A DNA stretch of 64,000 bases from Candidatus Wallbacteria bacterium (lineage in GTDB: Bacteria > Muiribacteriota > JAQTZZ01), in contig JAQTZZ010000009.1 in assembly GCA_028687545.1 (NCBI GenBank), positions 62,001 through 126,000 of the forward strand, given 5' to 3'. Positions 34,967 through 43,702 of the stretch are shown piece after piece. Both the position numbers and the translations under genes were made by a program. Each line of letters starts with the position of its first letter. Positions within the stretch are counted from its first letter, which is position 1. Below the pieces are notes generated by a model, which did not search any database, was not told the DNA's origin, and saw nothing but the letters and a program-made list of their open reading frames with translations.

Positions 34967-36231
34967 ATAAAATATACGCCCTTGTGGACTGCAATAACTT
35001 CTATGCCTCGTGCGAACGGGTGTTCAACCCTGCCTTGCGGGGAAAGCCGGTGGCAGTGCTTTCCAACAACGACGGCTGCATTGTGGCAGCTTCGGCAGAA
35101 GCAAAAGCACTTGGGCTGGGCCTGGGTTATCCGGTTTTTGAATTCGACCAGCTGCTGAAAAAACACGATGTCAGATTGCTCTCTTCCAATTATCCGCTAT
35201 ACGCTGATCTTTCGCAGCGTGTGATGAGCACTCTGCGCCGTTTCAGCCCTGAAGTCGAGATCTATTCGATCGATGAGGCCTTTCTGGGGTTCGAGGGTTT
35301 CGGGCTGAACCTCACTGAATACGGATTGCGGATGCGCGAAACCGTGCTGAAATGGACCGGGATTCCGGTTTCGATCGGGATCGCGACTACCAAGACCCTG
35401 GCCAAGCTTGCCAGCAAGTTCGCCAAAAAGAATCCTGTTTTGAGAGGGGTTTTTAATCTGCTGGACCGCAGTGACCTGGATCAGATTCTGGAAAAGGCTG
35501 ATGTCGGTTCTGTCTGGGGTATAGGCCGCAGATTCGAAGAACTGCTGAAACGTAATCGAGTCCATAATGCACGACAGTTGCGGGACAGCCGCGACGGCTG
35601 GATCAAAAAGCACATGGGAGTAGTCGGTTTACGTACAGTGTATGAACTGCGGGGAATTTCCTGCATCGCTCTGGACCATACTCCGCACGCCAAAAAGGGC
35701 ATCTGCGTCTCCCGCACTTTCGGCCGCTGCGCGATCGAACTTTGCGAACTGCGCGAAGCGATTGCCTGCCATACTGCCAGAGCTGCGGAAAAGCTCAGGC
35801 AGCAGAAGTCTGTAGCCGGATTCATCACAGTTTTCATCTCCACCAACCGTTTCAAGGACAATTACTATTCCAATGCCTGCACCAGAGGCCTGCTGGAACC
35901 TTCCTCGTTCACGCCGGATCTTTTAGCCGAAGCTGAGATCGGACTTCGGAAGATTTTCCGGCCGGATTTTCCTTACAAAAGGGCAGGCGTGATCCTCTCA
36001 GAGATCTGTCCGGAAAATGCTGTGCAGCAGGACCTGTTCGAGCCGCAGGGGAGTTCACCCGAAAAACTGAGACTGATGGAAACCATGGACAGGCTCAATA
36101 AAAAACTCGGCCGGGATACAGTGCGCTTCGCGTCCACAGGCATCAAACGGGCCTGGAAAATGAAGCAGCAGAGGCGCTCGCCTTCATACACCACTTCCTG
36201 GGCTGAACTGCCTGTGGCGAGAGCAAAGTGA
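34963..36231 (+). CDS. umuC: DNA polymerase V catalytic subunit UmuC
   Basis: 422 residues of the Y-family. Opening motif [19 protein letters not shown], with catalytic Asp at VD and again at [28 protein letters not shown] follows, and the helix-hairpin-helix region includes [12 protein letters not shown]. The C-terminal little-finger domain carries [12 protein letters not shown]. Full length for UmuC. It is a translesion polymerase active after DNA damage with UmuD'. The start lies within the umuD stop (ATGA). Confidence 0.95.
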   Translation: MNKIYALVDCNNFYASCERVFNPALRGKPVAVLSNNDGCIVAASAEAKALGLGLGYPVFEFDQLLKKHDVRLLSSNYPLYADLSQRVMSTLRRFSPEVEIYSIDEAFLGFEGFGLNLTEYGLRMRETVLKWTGIPVSIGIATTKTLAKLASKFAKKNPVLRGVFNLLDRSDLDQILEKADVGSVWGIGRRFEELLKRNRVHNARQLRDSRDGWIKKHMGVVGLRTVYELRGISCIALDHTPHAKKGICVSRTFGRCAIELCELREAIACHTARAAEKLRQQKSVAGFITVFISTNRFKDNYYSNACTRGLLEPSSFTPDLLAEAEIGLRKIFRPDFPYKRAGVILSEICPENAVQQDLFEPQGSSPEKLRLMETMDRLNKKLGRDTVRFASTGIKRAWKMKQQRRSPSYTTSWAELPVARAK

Positions 36232-36286
36232 ACTGCTCTTCAGTCAGATAGACAACCGAAAGAAAAAACCATATTATTAGTGACAT

Positions 36287-36751
36287 ATGCGATTCTACCT
36301 GATGGATAGAATAACTGAGTTCAATATCGGCAAATCCGCCCAGGGTATCAAAAATGTGACCTTGAGCGAGGATTTTTTCACAGATCATTTTCCACGGCAC
36401 CCGATCATGCCGGGCGTCCTGATCCTGGAAGCTTTGGCGCAATTATCCGGGCTGCTGCTGGAAAAGTCGGTGGAGTCCGAATTCAAGATCTCAATCAAGG
36501 CTTTTCTGACAATGATGGAAAAAACCAAATTCAGACATGTTGTCGAACCTGGGGATGTTCTGGTCCTCAAGACCGAGATCCAGTCTCTGCATGAGGATTC
36601 GGGTAAAGTGAAGGTAAAGGCTCTGGCCGGAAACAGGGTGTCTGCCGAGTCTGACATGATCTTTGTATTCAGAAGCTTCCACGATCCTGCACTGGAAGAA
36701 AAAAGAAAAAAGATCGAGGAATTCTGGCTGAAAGGTATACAAAAGGCTTGA
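36287..36751 (+). CDS. Hot-dog 3-hydroxyacyl-ACP dehydratase (FabZ-like), intact
   Basis: 154 residues. The FabZ motif DHFPRHPIMPGVLILEALAQ has catalytic H34 and E48. A single hot-dog domain would remove water from 3-hydroxyacyl-ACP. It opens the biosynthetic block and overlaps the degenerate ketosynthase gene by 4 bases. A second hot-dog gene at 43703 aligns with it without gaps through the active site but lacks the histidine, so the two may form a heteromer. It is not close to any accA/lpxA-type housekeeping cluster, so it belongs to a dedicated pathway. Confidence 0.88.
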   Translation: MRFYLMDRITEFNIGKSAQGIKNVTLSEDFFTDHFPRHPIMPGVLILEALAQLSGLLLEKSVESEFKISIKAFLTMMEKTKFRHVVEPGDVLVLKTEIQSLHEDSGKVKVKALAGNRVSAESDMIFVFRSFHDPALEEKRKKIEEFWLKGIQKA

Positions 36752-38007
36752 AAAGGCGGGTCGCTGTCACAGGGATCGGCATGATCAGCCCGTATGGAGT
36801 CGGCAGAGAGATCAACTGGAGCTCACTCCTCGCCGGCAAGACTGCATACGGTGAATTGGATTTTCCTGAAAAATACGGCATACCGTTCCATACAGGCGGG
36901 AAACTGACCTGTTTTGAACCGGAAAAGTACATTTCCCAGCGCAAGCTTCTCAAATACATGAATCGCGAAATGCAGATGTCTGTGGTGACCGCTCTGGAAG
37001 CAGCATCCGACTCAGGCCTGGCTGTTAAAGAAGTTCCGCCTGAGTCGATCGGCATTTATCTTGGCACAGGCATCACCTCAGTAGAGATTGAAGAAATACT
37101 CTCCATTGCCGGGAACTCCACAAGGGACGGCAGGATGGATCTTGAGCGATTCGGAAGCAATGCCCTGCCCAAGTGCGATCCACTGCTTTCTTTCAAGACC
37201 CTGCTAAACATGCCTGCCTGCTTCATTTCCATCCTGCTCGGGATCAGGGGCCAGAATCTGGTATTCAATTCATTTGGCGGGCAGGTACTGCAAAGCATCA
37301 GCGAAGCATTTCTTGATATTGAATCCGGACAACTGGAGTCAGCTATTGCTGGTGGTGTTGATGCCAAGGTCAGCTTTACCGGCTTCATGACTCTGAAATC
37401 TTTCGGTCTGATCAACCAGAATGCTTCCGCATCCAAACCATTCGGTACGCACAGGAAAGGAATGATTGTTTCAGAAGGCGGTGCATGTCTGATGCTCGAA
37501 AACCTGGAGAACGCACAACGTAGAAAGGCAAAAGTTTATGCTGAACTCATCGGAGCCAGCACCGAAAACGATCTGGACTCAGGGTTTATTCCAAGGAAAC
37601 CACTATATCTTGTGAATACGCTGAACAGCGCCCTGAATAAGGCAGGATTGAAACCCGGAGAAATCGACTGCATACTATCTGGCGCCTGCTCTGATCCTTG
37701 CGGAGATGCTGCAGAAGCTGCCGCGATCACTGAAGTTTTCGGAAGTAACAATCCTCAAGTCTGCTCAGTAAAGGGATACACCGGGGATTTTATTGCCGGA
37801 GCAGGAACCTTTGATCTGGCGGGCAGTGCCTTGATGCTGAACGAACAGACTATACCCCCGGGATTCGATCCTGCTGAAATCGATACTGATCTAAATCTAA
37901 ATTTAGCTGGAAGAAACCTGCAGAAAAAAAAGATCGATACAGTCCTATGTACTGCTTTTTCCGGCGGGAACCCCAAAACCTGTTTTATATTGCGGAGATG
38001 TCCATGA
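36748..38007 (+). CDS. Degenerate ketosynthase, chain-length-factor-like (KS-beta)
   Basis: 419 residues from a TTG that overlaps the dehydratase stop. The overall thiolase fold is that of FabF-type ketosynthases (VAVTGIGMISPYG, AIAGGVDAK, GACLMLENLENA). However, the nucleophile region (about 172-181, VFNSFGGQVL) has no cysteine. The two catalytic histidine motifs are also changed, to LSGACSDPCGD (instead of AHGTxTxxND) and VKGYTGDFIAG (instead of KSxxGHxxGA). Losing all three residues while keeping the fold is the mark of chain-length factors in type II polyketide and aryl-polyene synthases. It likely pairs with the intact ketosynthase encoded next (ATGA overlap). Confidence 0.85.
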   Translation: MKRRVAVTGIGMISPYGVGREINWSSLLAGKTAYGELDFPEKYGIPFHTGGKLTCFEPEKYISQRKLLKYMNREMQMSVVTALEAASDSGLAVKEVPPESIGIYLGTGITSVEIEEILSIAGNSTRDGRMDLERFGSNALPKCDPLLSFKTLLNMPACFISILLGIRGQNLVFNSFGGQVLQSISEAFLDIESGQLESAIAGGVDAKVSFTGFMTLKSFGLINQNASASKPFGTHRKGMIVSEGGACLMLENLENAQRRKAKVYAELIGASTENDLDSGFIPRKPLYLVNTLNSALNKAGLKPGEIDCILSGACSDPCGDAAEAAAITEVFGSNNPQVCSVKGYTGDFIAGAGTFDLAGSALMLNEQTIPPGFDPAEIDTDLNLNLAGRNLQKKKIDTVLCTAFSGGNPKTCFILRRCP

Positions 38008-39248
38008 ACAGGGTGGTGATAACAGGACTGGGAGTTGTTTCCCCTGTCGGCGGAGATAAGGTCGAACACTTCTCGTCTCTTCTTGCAGGACGTTCCGGGA
38101 TCAGTATGCTCAAGCACTTCAATGCCAGCACAATCCCGGTCAGGATCGGCGGAGAAGTAAAAAACAGAAAGCTGATTCCTGAAGCAGTCTCAGAACTGGC
38201 TGACACTGGCGATGACAAGATCGGTTTCGGATATTCCGCATTTCTGCAGGCATATCAGGATGCCGGTTTTACCGGGGAGATCGACGGAGGGCTTAACCTG
38301 GGTGTAAGCCTGGAAATGCTGCCTCTGGAAAAGGTAGTGTTCAATTGCGAGGAAAAAATCCGCTATGCCGAATTTTTCAGGCGTTATTCCCAGCCAGGAC
38401 AGTCGATTCAGATTCCCCTGGATACTTTGAGCCGCTACCTGATCCGGAAATTCAGGCTGTCAGGCCCCTGCTTCCTGAACTGCTCTGCCTGCGCCGCAGG
38501 CACTCAGGCCATCGGCCATTCTTTCCGTAAAATCAGGAGAGGCGATGTGAAGCTTATGTTTGCAGGAGGGTTTGACTCCATGCTCAATCCTCTCGGTATC
38601 GGCGGATTCAGCCTGCTGGGCGCGCTTTCACAGAAGAATGAGCTTGGTGCAAAAGCCTGCAGGCCGTTTGATCGCAGGCGTGATGGAGCAGTGCTTGGAG
38701 AAGGTGCCGGAGTCATAGTACTGGAGGAGTTGGAATCCGCTTTGAACCGGAAGGCGAAGATTTACGGGGAAATCATCGGTTACGGCAGTTCGCTCGATGC
38801 CTACCGCGCCACTGACCCTGACCCGGGCGGCGAAGGAGCGGCGCTTTCCATGCGCCAGGCGCTCAGGGACGCAGCCATTGAACCTGCTGATATCGGATAC
38901 ATCAATGCCCACGGCACTTCCACTCCCAAGAACGATGTGATGGAAACTCTGGCCATCAAAAAAGTCTTTGGAGAGTCAGCTGGAAAAATCCCGGTCAGTT
39001 CCACTAAATCCATGATCGGGCATCTGATCGCTGCAGCAGGCGCAGTGGAAACTATTTCCAGCCTGACCGGATTCATTCACAACAGGATTCATCCAACGAT
39101 CAATTACGAGCATCCTGACCCTGAATGCGACCTGGATTATGTGCCGAATCAATCCAGAGCTTGGAACGGCAGATACATTCTCAAGAATTCTTTCGGTTTC
39201 GGCGGCCAGAATGCCTGCCTGATTCTCAAGCGCTGGGAGGAAAAATGA
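38004..39248 (+). CDS. 3-oxoacyl-ACP synthase, catalytically intact (KS-alpha)
   Basis: 414 residues from ATG 38004. Catalytic residues: C163 in NCSACAAGTQ, H303 in NAHGTSTPKND, and H340 in KSMIGHLIAAAG. The fold starts with VVITGLGVVSPVGG. It would condense malonyl-ACP with a growing acyl chain. Tight coupling to a degenerate paralogue upstream and to a ketoreductase downstream (ATGA overlaps on both sides) indicates a KS-alpha/KS-beta pair with its own reductase, not the housekeeping FabF. Confidence 0.92.
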   Translation: MNRVVITGLGVVSPVGGDKVEHFSSLLAGRSGISMLKHFNASTIPVRIGGEVKNRKLIPEAVSELADTGDDKIGFGYSAFLQAYQDAGFTGEIDGGLNLGVSLEMLPLEKVVFNCEEKIRYAEFFRRYSQPGQSIQIPLDTLSRYLIRKFRLSGPCFLNCSACAAGTQAIGHSFRKIRRGDVKLMFAGGFDSMLNPLGIGGFSLLGALSQKNELGAKACRPFDRRRDGAVLGEGAGVIVLEELESALNRKAKIYGEIIGYGSSLDAYRATDPDPGGEGAALSMRQALRDAAIEPADIGYINAHGTSTPKNDVMETLAIKKVFGESAGKIPVSSTKSMIGHLIAAAGAVETISSLTGFIHNRIHPTINYEHPDPECDLDYVPNQSRAWNGRYILKNSFGFGGQNACLILKRWEEK

Positions 39249-39994
39249 AACTCATTGATAAAATCGCACTGGTTACAGGCGGCGGCCGGGGCATAGGTCT
39301 GGCCATTGCCAGGGAACTGGCGGCCCAGGGAGCAGATGTAGCGATCGCTTATCTCAAGGAAGACGATCAGGCAGAAGCTGCCTGTGAATTGATCAGGGAA
39401 TGCGGGAGACGCGCCCTGAAAATCAGATGCGACATCAGGAAAGAGGAAGATTGCGGGAAAGCAGCAGAAGAGGTTTTCCAGGCTTTCGGGAAGATCGACA
39501 TTCTGGTGAACAATGCGGGAATAACGAGGGAATACAGCTTTGTGGGCATGAGTTCAAAGGAATGGCAGGATGTGCTGGACACAAATCTGACAGGAACTTT
39601 CAACATGTCCCGTGCGGCTGCCAAATTCATGGTGATCCAGAAATCAGGCAAGATCATCAACCTGTCGTCAGTGCTCGCCCAGAAAGGCGGCCGTGGTCAG
39701 GCCAATTACATAGCCAGCAAAGGCGGGATAGAGTCGCTCACCAGGGCTCTTGCAGTGGAGCTTGCCGTAAAAAATATCACTGTGAATGCAGTTGCTCCGG
39801 GAGTTGTAGAAACCGAGATGAGCAGGGAAGTTCTTGCCAGGAATAAGGAAAAAATCATGGAAAAGATACTCCTGAAGCGGCTCGGTTCCCCTGAAGAAGT
39901 CGCGAAACTGGTGGCTTTCCTGTCCGGCCCTGACTCTGATTACATCACAGGACAGGTGATCTCCATTGATGGCGGATTCGGGATTGTGTATTGA
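39245..39994 (+). CDS. 3-oxoacyl-ACP reductase (FabG-like)
   Basis: 249 residues of the short-chain dehydrogenase family. NADPH motif TGGGRGIGLAIA, NNAG, catalytic Ser in INLSSVLAQKG, and YxxxK in NYIASKGG. SIDGGFG is at the C-terminus. Start ATG 39245 follows GGAGGAAAA. It reduces the keto group made by the KS pair. A second reductase of the same type lies at 42964, so the pathway has two, perhaps with different chain preferences. Confidence 0.9.
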   Translation: MKLIDKIALVTGGGRGIGLAIARELAAQGADVAIAYLKEDDQAEAACELIRECGRRALKIRCDIRKEEDCGKAAEEVFQAFGKIDILVNNAGITREYSFVGMSSKEWQDVLDTNLTGTFNMSRAAAKFMVIQKSGKIINLSSVLAQKGGRGQANYIASKGGIESLTRALAVELAVKNITVNAVAPGVVETEMSREVLARNKEKIMEKILLKRLGSPEEVAKLVAFLSGPDSDYITGQVISIDGGFGIVY

Positions 39995-40034
39995 TAATCA
40001 AGAAGCTTTGGACACGAAAAAAGCAGGAAATATA

Positions 40035-40589
40035 ATGGACGAAAAACATTCCCTTAATGTGGTTGAGAAACAGCCTGTTACACAGTCACAGCACGAAGAA
40101 AATGAAAGTCTAGCCGTATTTTGCATGACTGTTGTGATTTTTATCACTTATCCCATCTTGGTTATCGGATATTCGATCATGGCAGGCATGGATATGGATG
40201 TAGGAAACAAGGCTGTTCCAGTTCTATCTCTTCTGGCCGCATTTATACTTTGTCCTGCACTGGGATTTCTGACTGGTAAAAAAATTTCCGCTGCTGTTTG
40301 GAGCAAAAAGGCAAACATCGAGCAGGAAGATGAACACAATGGTCAAAGTTACGGTTCAATGTTTGGATTGCTGATAGGTGGCATAGTGGGCACTGCAATC
40401 TGTCCGGTACTAGTAATGGGAGTTGCAACATTAAACTACTCAATGTTGTCAGGCGCGATTGTTTTAGGTACCGGCCCTGGGCTGGTAATTGGGATGGTCA
40501 TCGGCAGTATCGTCGGACGGCTTCTGGAAAGTAAAGAACTCAAGAGAAAGCAGAAACTTATCGCAGATCATGGTGATGAAAATGGATGA
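40035..40589 (+). CDS. GTGPG-family membrane protein, member 1
   Basis: 184 residues from ATG 40035 (AGGA upstream). Charged N-terminus, then four membrane segments: VVIFITYPILVIGYSIMAG, VLSLLAAFILCPALGFLTG, a glycine-zipper helix GLLIGGIVGTAICPVLVMG, and GTGPGLVIGMVIGSIVG. The GTA.CPV and GTGPG motifs are shared with some ten other proteins in this window. No known family comes to mind. It lies inside the fatty-acid/polyketide-type block and is followed by two close relatives, with a short overlap and a one-base gap. Confidence 0.8.
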   Translation: MDEKHSLNVVEKQPVTQSQHEENESLAVFCMTVVIFITYPILVIGYSIMAGMDMDVGNKAVPVLSLLAAFILCPALGFLTGKKISAAVWSKKANIEQEDEHNGQSYGSMFGLLIGGIVGTAICPVLVMGVATLNYSMLSGAIVLGTGPGLVIGMVIGSIVGRLLESKELKRKQKLIADHGDENG

Positions 40590-41100
40590 AAACAGGCAAG
40601 AAAAAACAGTTTGTCTGAAGAAACAGCAGAACTATTGGCCAGATAATCTGCGGACAGTGGATGGAATTTCTGGGTTATGCTTGTTTTTTGGATATTTCAT
40701 TAACCAGATGTTTTACGGAAACAGACACATTATTGCACGCGCAATGTCTTTTTACATTGCATTTCTTGTCTGCCATTACATCGGCATACATGTCGTAAGA
40801 AAAATCTATTCAGCAGTAAATGACGATATTAAAAATCAAAAAAAAGGATATTCAATAATTGGTATAAAACATGGAATTGTCTTTGGAGTTCTGATTGGTG
40901 GAATAATCGGAACTGTAATAGCGCCAGTCGCATTCATCAAAATATTTTCTTTGAATTTTGACGTAGTTTGGGAAAATCTTTCATTTTGTACATTCGTTGG
41001 AACCGGTCCTGGCATGTTGATAGGGTTGATAATCGGCATTTTTGTAGGGCCAATATTAGCAAAGCAAGAAGCCATAAGATTATCGGGATCTAGGGAATAA
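40582..41100 (+). CDS. GTGPG-family membrane protein, member 2
   Basis: About 172 residues. Several in-frame starts exist (ATG 40570, 40576, 40582); I take 40582, so it overlaps member 1 by about 8 bases. Core motifs: GVLIGGIIGTVIAPVAF and FVGTGPGMLIGLIIGIFVG. The first half is an AT-rich, Lys-rich variant with two membrane segments. This and member 3 are visibly more AT-rich than the biosynthetic genes on both sides, which suggests a separate origin for this insertion. Confidence 0.75.
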   Translation: MDENRQEKTVCLKKQQNYWPDNLRTVDGISGLCLFFGYFINQMFYGNRHIIARAMSFYIAFLVCHYIGIHVVRKIYSAVNDDIKNQKKGYSIIGIKHGIVFGVLIGGIIGTVIAPVAFIKIFSLNFDVVWENLSFCTFVGTGPGMLIGLIIGIFVGPILAKQEAIRLSGSRE

Positions 41101-41101
41101 A

Positions 41102-41662
41102 ATGAGTAAAAACCAGCAAATCAGTCAATCGAAGCGGAACCATGGTGTAAATCTTGCAGTTGATTGCATGATGACAGTAATTTCGATTACGTATCCATTT
41201 TTATGTATCGGATATGTTGTTATGAAAACCTTGGATATGGATTTAGGGAACGATGCTATCCCTATCATATCAATTATAGGTGCATTAATTTTCTGCCCTA
41301 TTTTCGGATATTTTGCTGGATGGGAAATACTTATTGCAGTTAGGAATAAAATACTAAACAAGAAGAAGAGTTCCATTTTTTTCGGACTTGTAATTGGTAT
41401 GTCGCATGGCATGCTGATCGGGGGAATTGTAGGAACTGCAATCTGCCCAGTTCTTGTAATGGGAATTTTAACTCATGATATGCAGTCTATATCTGAGTCC
41501 ATAATTTTCGGAACAGGCCCTGGTATTTTACTTGGGTTGATAATCGGTAGCATAGTAGGGCCGAGACTCGCTATGGAAGAATTCGAAAGGCACGAAAAAA
41601 AAGCAAGAGTTCGCAAAACAAACACAAGACACGTTAAAAAAGAGATAAATCATGATTTATAA
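41102..41662 (+). CDS. GTGPG-family membrane protein, member 3
   Basis: 186 residues, one base after member 2. Four membrane segments. The core GMLIGGIVGTAICPVLVMG and FGTGPGILLGLIIGSIVG are nearly identical to member 1, including ITYPFLCIGYVVMKTLDMDLGN against member 1's ITYPILVIGYSIMAGMDMDVGN (shown here in part), so the two are recent duplicates. The C-terminal tail is basic (KKARVRKTNTRHVKKE) and probably cytoplasmic. It overlaps the nitroreductase start by 11 bases. Confidence 0.8.
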   Translation: MSKNQQISQSKRNHGVNLAVDCMMTVISITYPFLCIGYVVMKTLDMDLGNDAIPIISIIGALIFCPIFGYFAGWEILIAVRNKILNKKKSSIFFGLVIGMSHGMLIGGIVGTAICPVLVMGILTHDMQSISESIIFGTGPGILLGLIIGSIVGPRLAMEEFERHEKKARVRKTNTRHVKKEINHDL

Positions 41663-42272
41663 AAATGTTTTGACTGAACTTATGAAAAGTCGCAGGAGTG
41701 TGCGCAAGTTCAAGCCTGACAAGCCACCCCTTGAGCTGATCAAACTGGCTGTGGAGGCGGCAGTGGCTGCGCCGTCAAACAGCAATTCACAGCCCTGGCG
41801 GTTTATCTATCTGGAAGATGCTACGAAAATCTCTGCACTTGCGGATCTTGTGGAAGCTGCTGTAAACAAGCTGAGCCAGAAAATAGAGGACCAGGAAAAG
41901 CGAGGGGAATATTCGCGTTATGCCACCTATTTCAGCTTTTTCCGGCATGCGCCTGGATTGATCGCTGTTGCCTGCAAAGAAGCCAATTACCTGAATTATT
42001 TCCTGCCGACTGAACTGCAGCTAGTCCAGACTGTAAATCCGGAACTGTGCAGCGTTTCCGCAGCAATCCAGAATCTGCTGCTTATGCTTCACGCATCAGG
42101 TCTTGGTGCCTGCTGGATGACTGGGCCTCTGATCGCAGCCCGGGAGATATCCGGTTACATTGGGTTGAAGGAACCGTATTTTCTGGCAGCCCTGATCCCT
42201 GTGGGTTATCCTGCCGAGGAACCTGCAATACCCCGCAAAAAAGAACTGGACAAGATTTTTGTGATAAAATAA
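41652..42272 (+). CDS. Nitroreductase-family flavoprotein
   Basis: 206 residues. The FMN-binding opening SRRSVRKFKPDKPP, then AAVAAPSNSNSQPWRF and a C-terminal half with GLGACWMTGPL and AALIPVGYPAEE are those of the NAD(P)H nitroreductase family. In a biosynthetic context such enzymes often oxidise or reduce carbon-carbon or ring bonds using FMN. Placed between the GTGPG genes and the acyl carrier gene, it may be an oxidoreductase of the chain. The link is inferred from position only. Confidence 0.88.
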   Translation: MIYKNVLTELMKSRRSVRKFKPDKPPLELIKLAVEAAVAAPSNSNSQPWRFIYLEDATKISALADLVEAAVNKLSQKIEDQEKRGEYSRYATYFSFFRHAPGLIAVACKEANYLNYFLPTELQLVQTVNPELCSVSAAIQNLLLMLHASGLGACWMTGPLIAAREISGYIGLKEPYFLAALIPVGYPAEEPAIPRKKELDKIFVIK

Positions 42273-42280
42273 TGAATGAG

Positions 42281-42327
42281 GGCAAATTTTGGTGGTGTGC
42301 AGCCAGAAGTCGTGCGTAAAATTTGCC
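42281..42327 (-). repeat. Internally deleted copy of the intergenic repeat element
   Basis: Terminal inverted repeats GGCAAATTTT (42281-42290) and AAAATTTGCC (42318-42327). Bases 42282-42314, read on the minus strand, match the right arms of the copies at 46171-46335 and 49880-50041 (CTGGCTGCACACCAC, then AAAATTTGC), so this copy is in the opposite orientation and lacks the middle. Confidence 0.7.
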
Positions 42328-42338
42328 GAGTATTCATG

Positions 42339-42508
42339 CCCACAGACTGGCTCCTGCGGAGGAGTTCAAAGGCGTTGCTGAAAACCTGGCTTGTGGTAGA
42401 ATCCCACCGAAGCAGGATGCTGAGGTGCGCGCAGCCGCAGATAAGTGAAGTCCTGCAGCCGGCACTGGATGCAGGACGAAACGACCGGAGCAGGAGTCTG
42501 TCTGTGGG
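42339..42508. repeat. 170-base hairpin-rich element upstream of the ACP gene
   Basis: Ends CCCACAGACTGGCTCCTGC (42339 onward) and GCAGGAGTCTGTCTGTGGG (to 42508) form imperfect inverted repeats. Inside lies a perfect GTCCTGCA/TGCAGGAC hairpin (42450-42477) and a GTGG/CCAC hairpin near 42391-42405. No open frame of weight. It may be a small mobile element different from the GCAAATTTT family, or a structured leader RNA of the ACP operon. Confidence 0.5.
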
Positions 42509-42562
42509 AACAGCGAAATACAGGCTGATTTTCATGTAAGCAAAGCTTTCTGAGGTGAATAA

Positions 42563-42967
42563 ATGCAAGACAGCGAAATCATGGAAAAAGTCAAAGACTG
42601 CCTGGTGACTGCGCTGGGAGTTGACCGGAAAAAAATCGAGCTTGACAGTTCCCTGGTCAATGACCTGGGCGCAGAATCCCTGGACCTGCTGGACCTGGTT
42701 TTCAGGCTGGAACAGACTTTCAAAATCAGGCTTTCCCGCGGGGAAATGGAAAACAAGGCGAGAAAAACCCTGACTGACGAAGAATTCGAGCAGGACGGGA
42801 TTCTGTCTGCTGCAGCGCTGGAAAAACTCAGGGAACAGATGCCGGAAGTGGCGGCGGATAAATTCAAGCCAGGCATGAGGGCGAGCGATATTCCCACTCT
42901 CTTTACTCCCAGGACCTTTTTGCGCATTGTGGCCGAAAAACTCGAATCAGAAGATAAGGCCTCATGA
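42563..42967 (+). CDS. Acyl carrier protein with C-terminal extension
   Basis: 134 residues. The carrier helix NDLGAESLDLLDLVFRLEQ holds the phosphopantetheine serine. Normal ACPs are near 80 residues; here the fourth-helix region is interrupted by about 50 residues (EQDGILSAAALEKLREQMP, then KPGMRASDIPTLFTPRTFL). I associate this insert pattern with carriers of dedicated lipid or polyketide clusters, but cannot verify it here. It overlaps the following reductase gene by 4 bases and would carry the growing chain for the KS, KR and DH enzymes of this block. Confidence 0.88.
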   Translation: MQDSEIMEKVKDCLVTALGVDRKKIELDSSLVNDLGAESLDLLDLVFRLEQTFKIRLSRGEMENKARKTLTDEEFEQDGILSAAALEKLREQMPEVAADKFKPGMRASDIPTLFTPRTFLRIVAEKLESEDKAS

Positions 42968-43701
42968 TACTCAAGGACAAACGGGCTGTGATCACAGGCG
43001 GGACCGGAGCCCTGGGCGAACTGATCTGTGAGGTGTTTGCCCGCGAAGGCGCATCTTTTGTCTTCACCTATCATCAGAACGAAAAAAAGGCGCAGACTAT
43101 TATTGAAAACCTGAAAAAATACGATTGCAGAGTCATACCTTTCAAGCTCTCCCTGCTTGATTCTGCTGCGATCCGTGAAATGGCAGGAATGGCTGAGAAA
43201 GAGCTGGGCGGAGTCGACATACTGGTGAACAATGCAGGAGTCACCCAGGTGATGCCTTTTCCCCTGATCGAAGAGGAAGACTGGGACAGGATCATGGACG
43301 TGAATGTGAAAGGCTATTTCCTGGTCACAAAGGAAGTGGTGCGCGGCATGATCAGGCGCAAATCAGGATCGATTGTGAATATCGGTTCGCTGGCAGGCCA
43401 CAGGCTGCTGGAAGTGCCTGTGCATTACGCAGCAGCCAAGGCTGCGATCAGCGGATTCACTTTGGCCCTGTCGCGCGAACTCGCCAGATACAACATCCGG
43501 GTAAACAACATAGTGCCGGGCATGCTGGACAGCGGGATCGGCAAGAATGTGCCTGAGAAGCAGTATCAGGAATATCTGAAATACTGCATGGCAGGCAGGC
43601 CGGGTAAGCCTGCCGAGGTCGCTGAACTGGTTGCTTTCGTGGCTTCCGACAAGGGCAGCTACGTCAATTCACAGAATCTCTTTGCAGACGGAGGAATCTG
43701 A
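42964..43701 (+). CDS. Second 3-oxoacyl-ACP reductase (SDR family)
   Basis: 245 residues. Motifs TGGTGALGELI, NNAG, SIVNIGSLAGHR with the catalytic serine, and YAAAKAAISG. The C-terminus (LFADGGI) is that of FabG-type reductases. It overlaps the ACP gene by 4 bases and is followed by the second hot-dog gene, repeating the KR/DH order. It belongs with the ACP and could act on later or different chain lengths than the reductase at 39245. Confidence 0.9.
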   Translation: MILKDKRAVITGGTGALGELICEVFAREGASFVFTYHQNEKKAQTIIENLKKYDCRVIPFKLSLLDSAAIREMAGMAEKELGGVDILVNNAGVTQVMPFPLIEEEDWDRIMDVNVKGYFLVTKEVVRGMIRRKSGSIVNIGSLAGHRLLEVPVHYAAAKAAISGFTLALSRELARYNIRVNNIVPGMLDSGIGKNVPEKQYQEYLKYCMAGRPGKPAEVAELVAFVASDKGSYVNSQNLFADGGI

Positions 43702-43702
43702 A

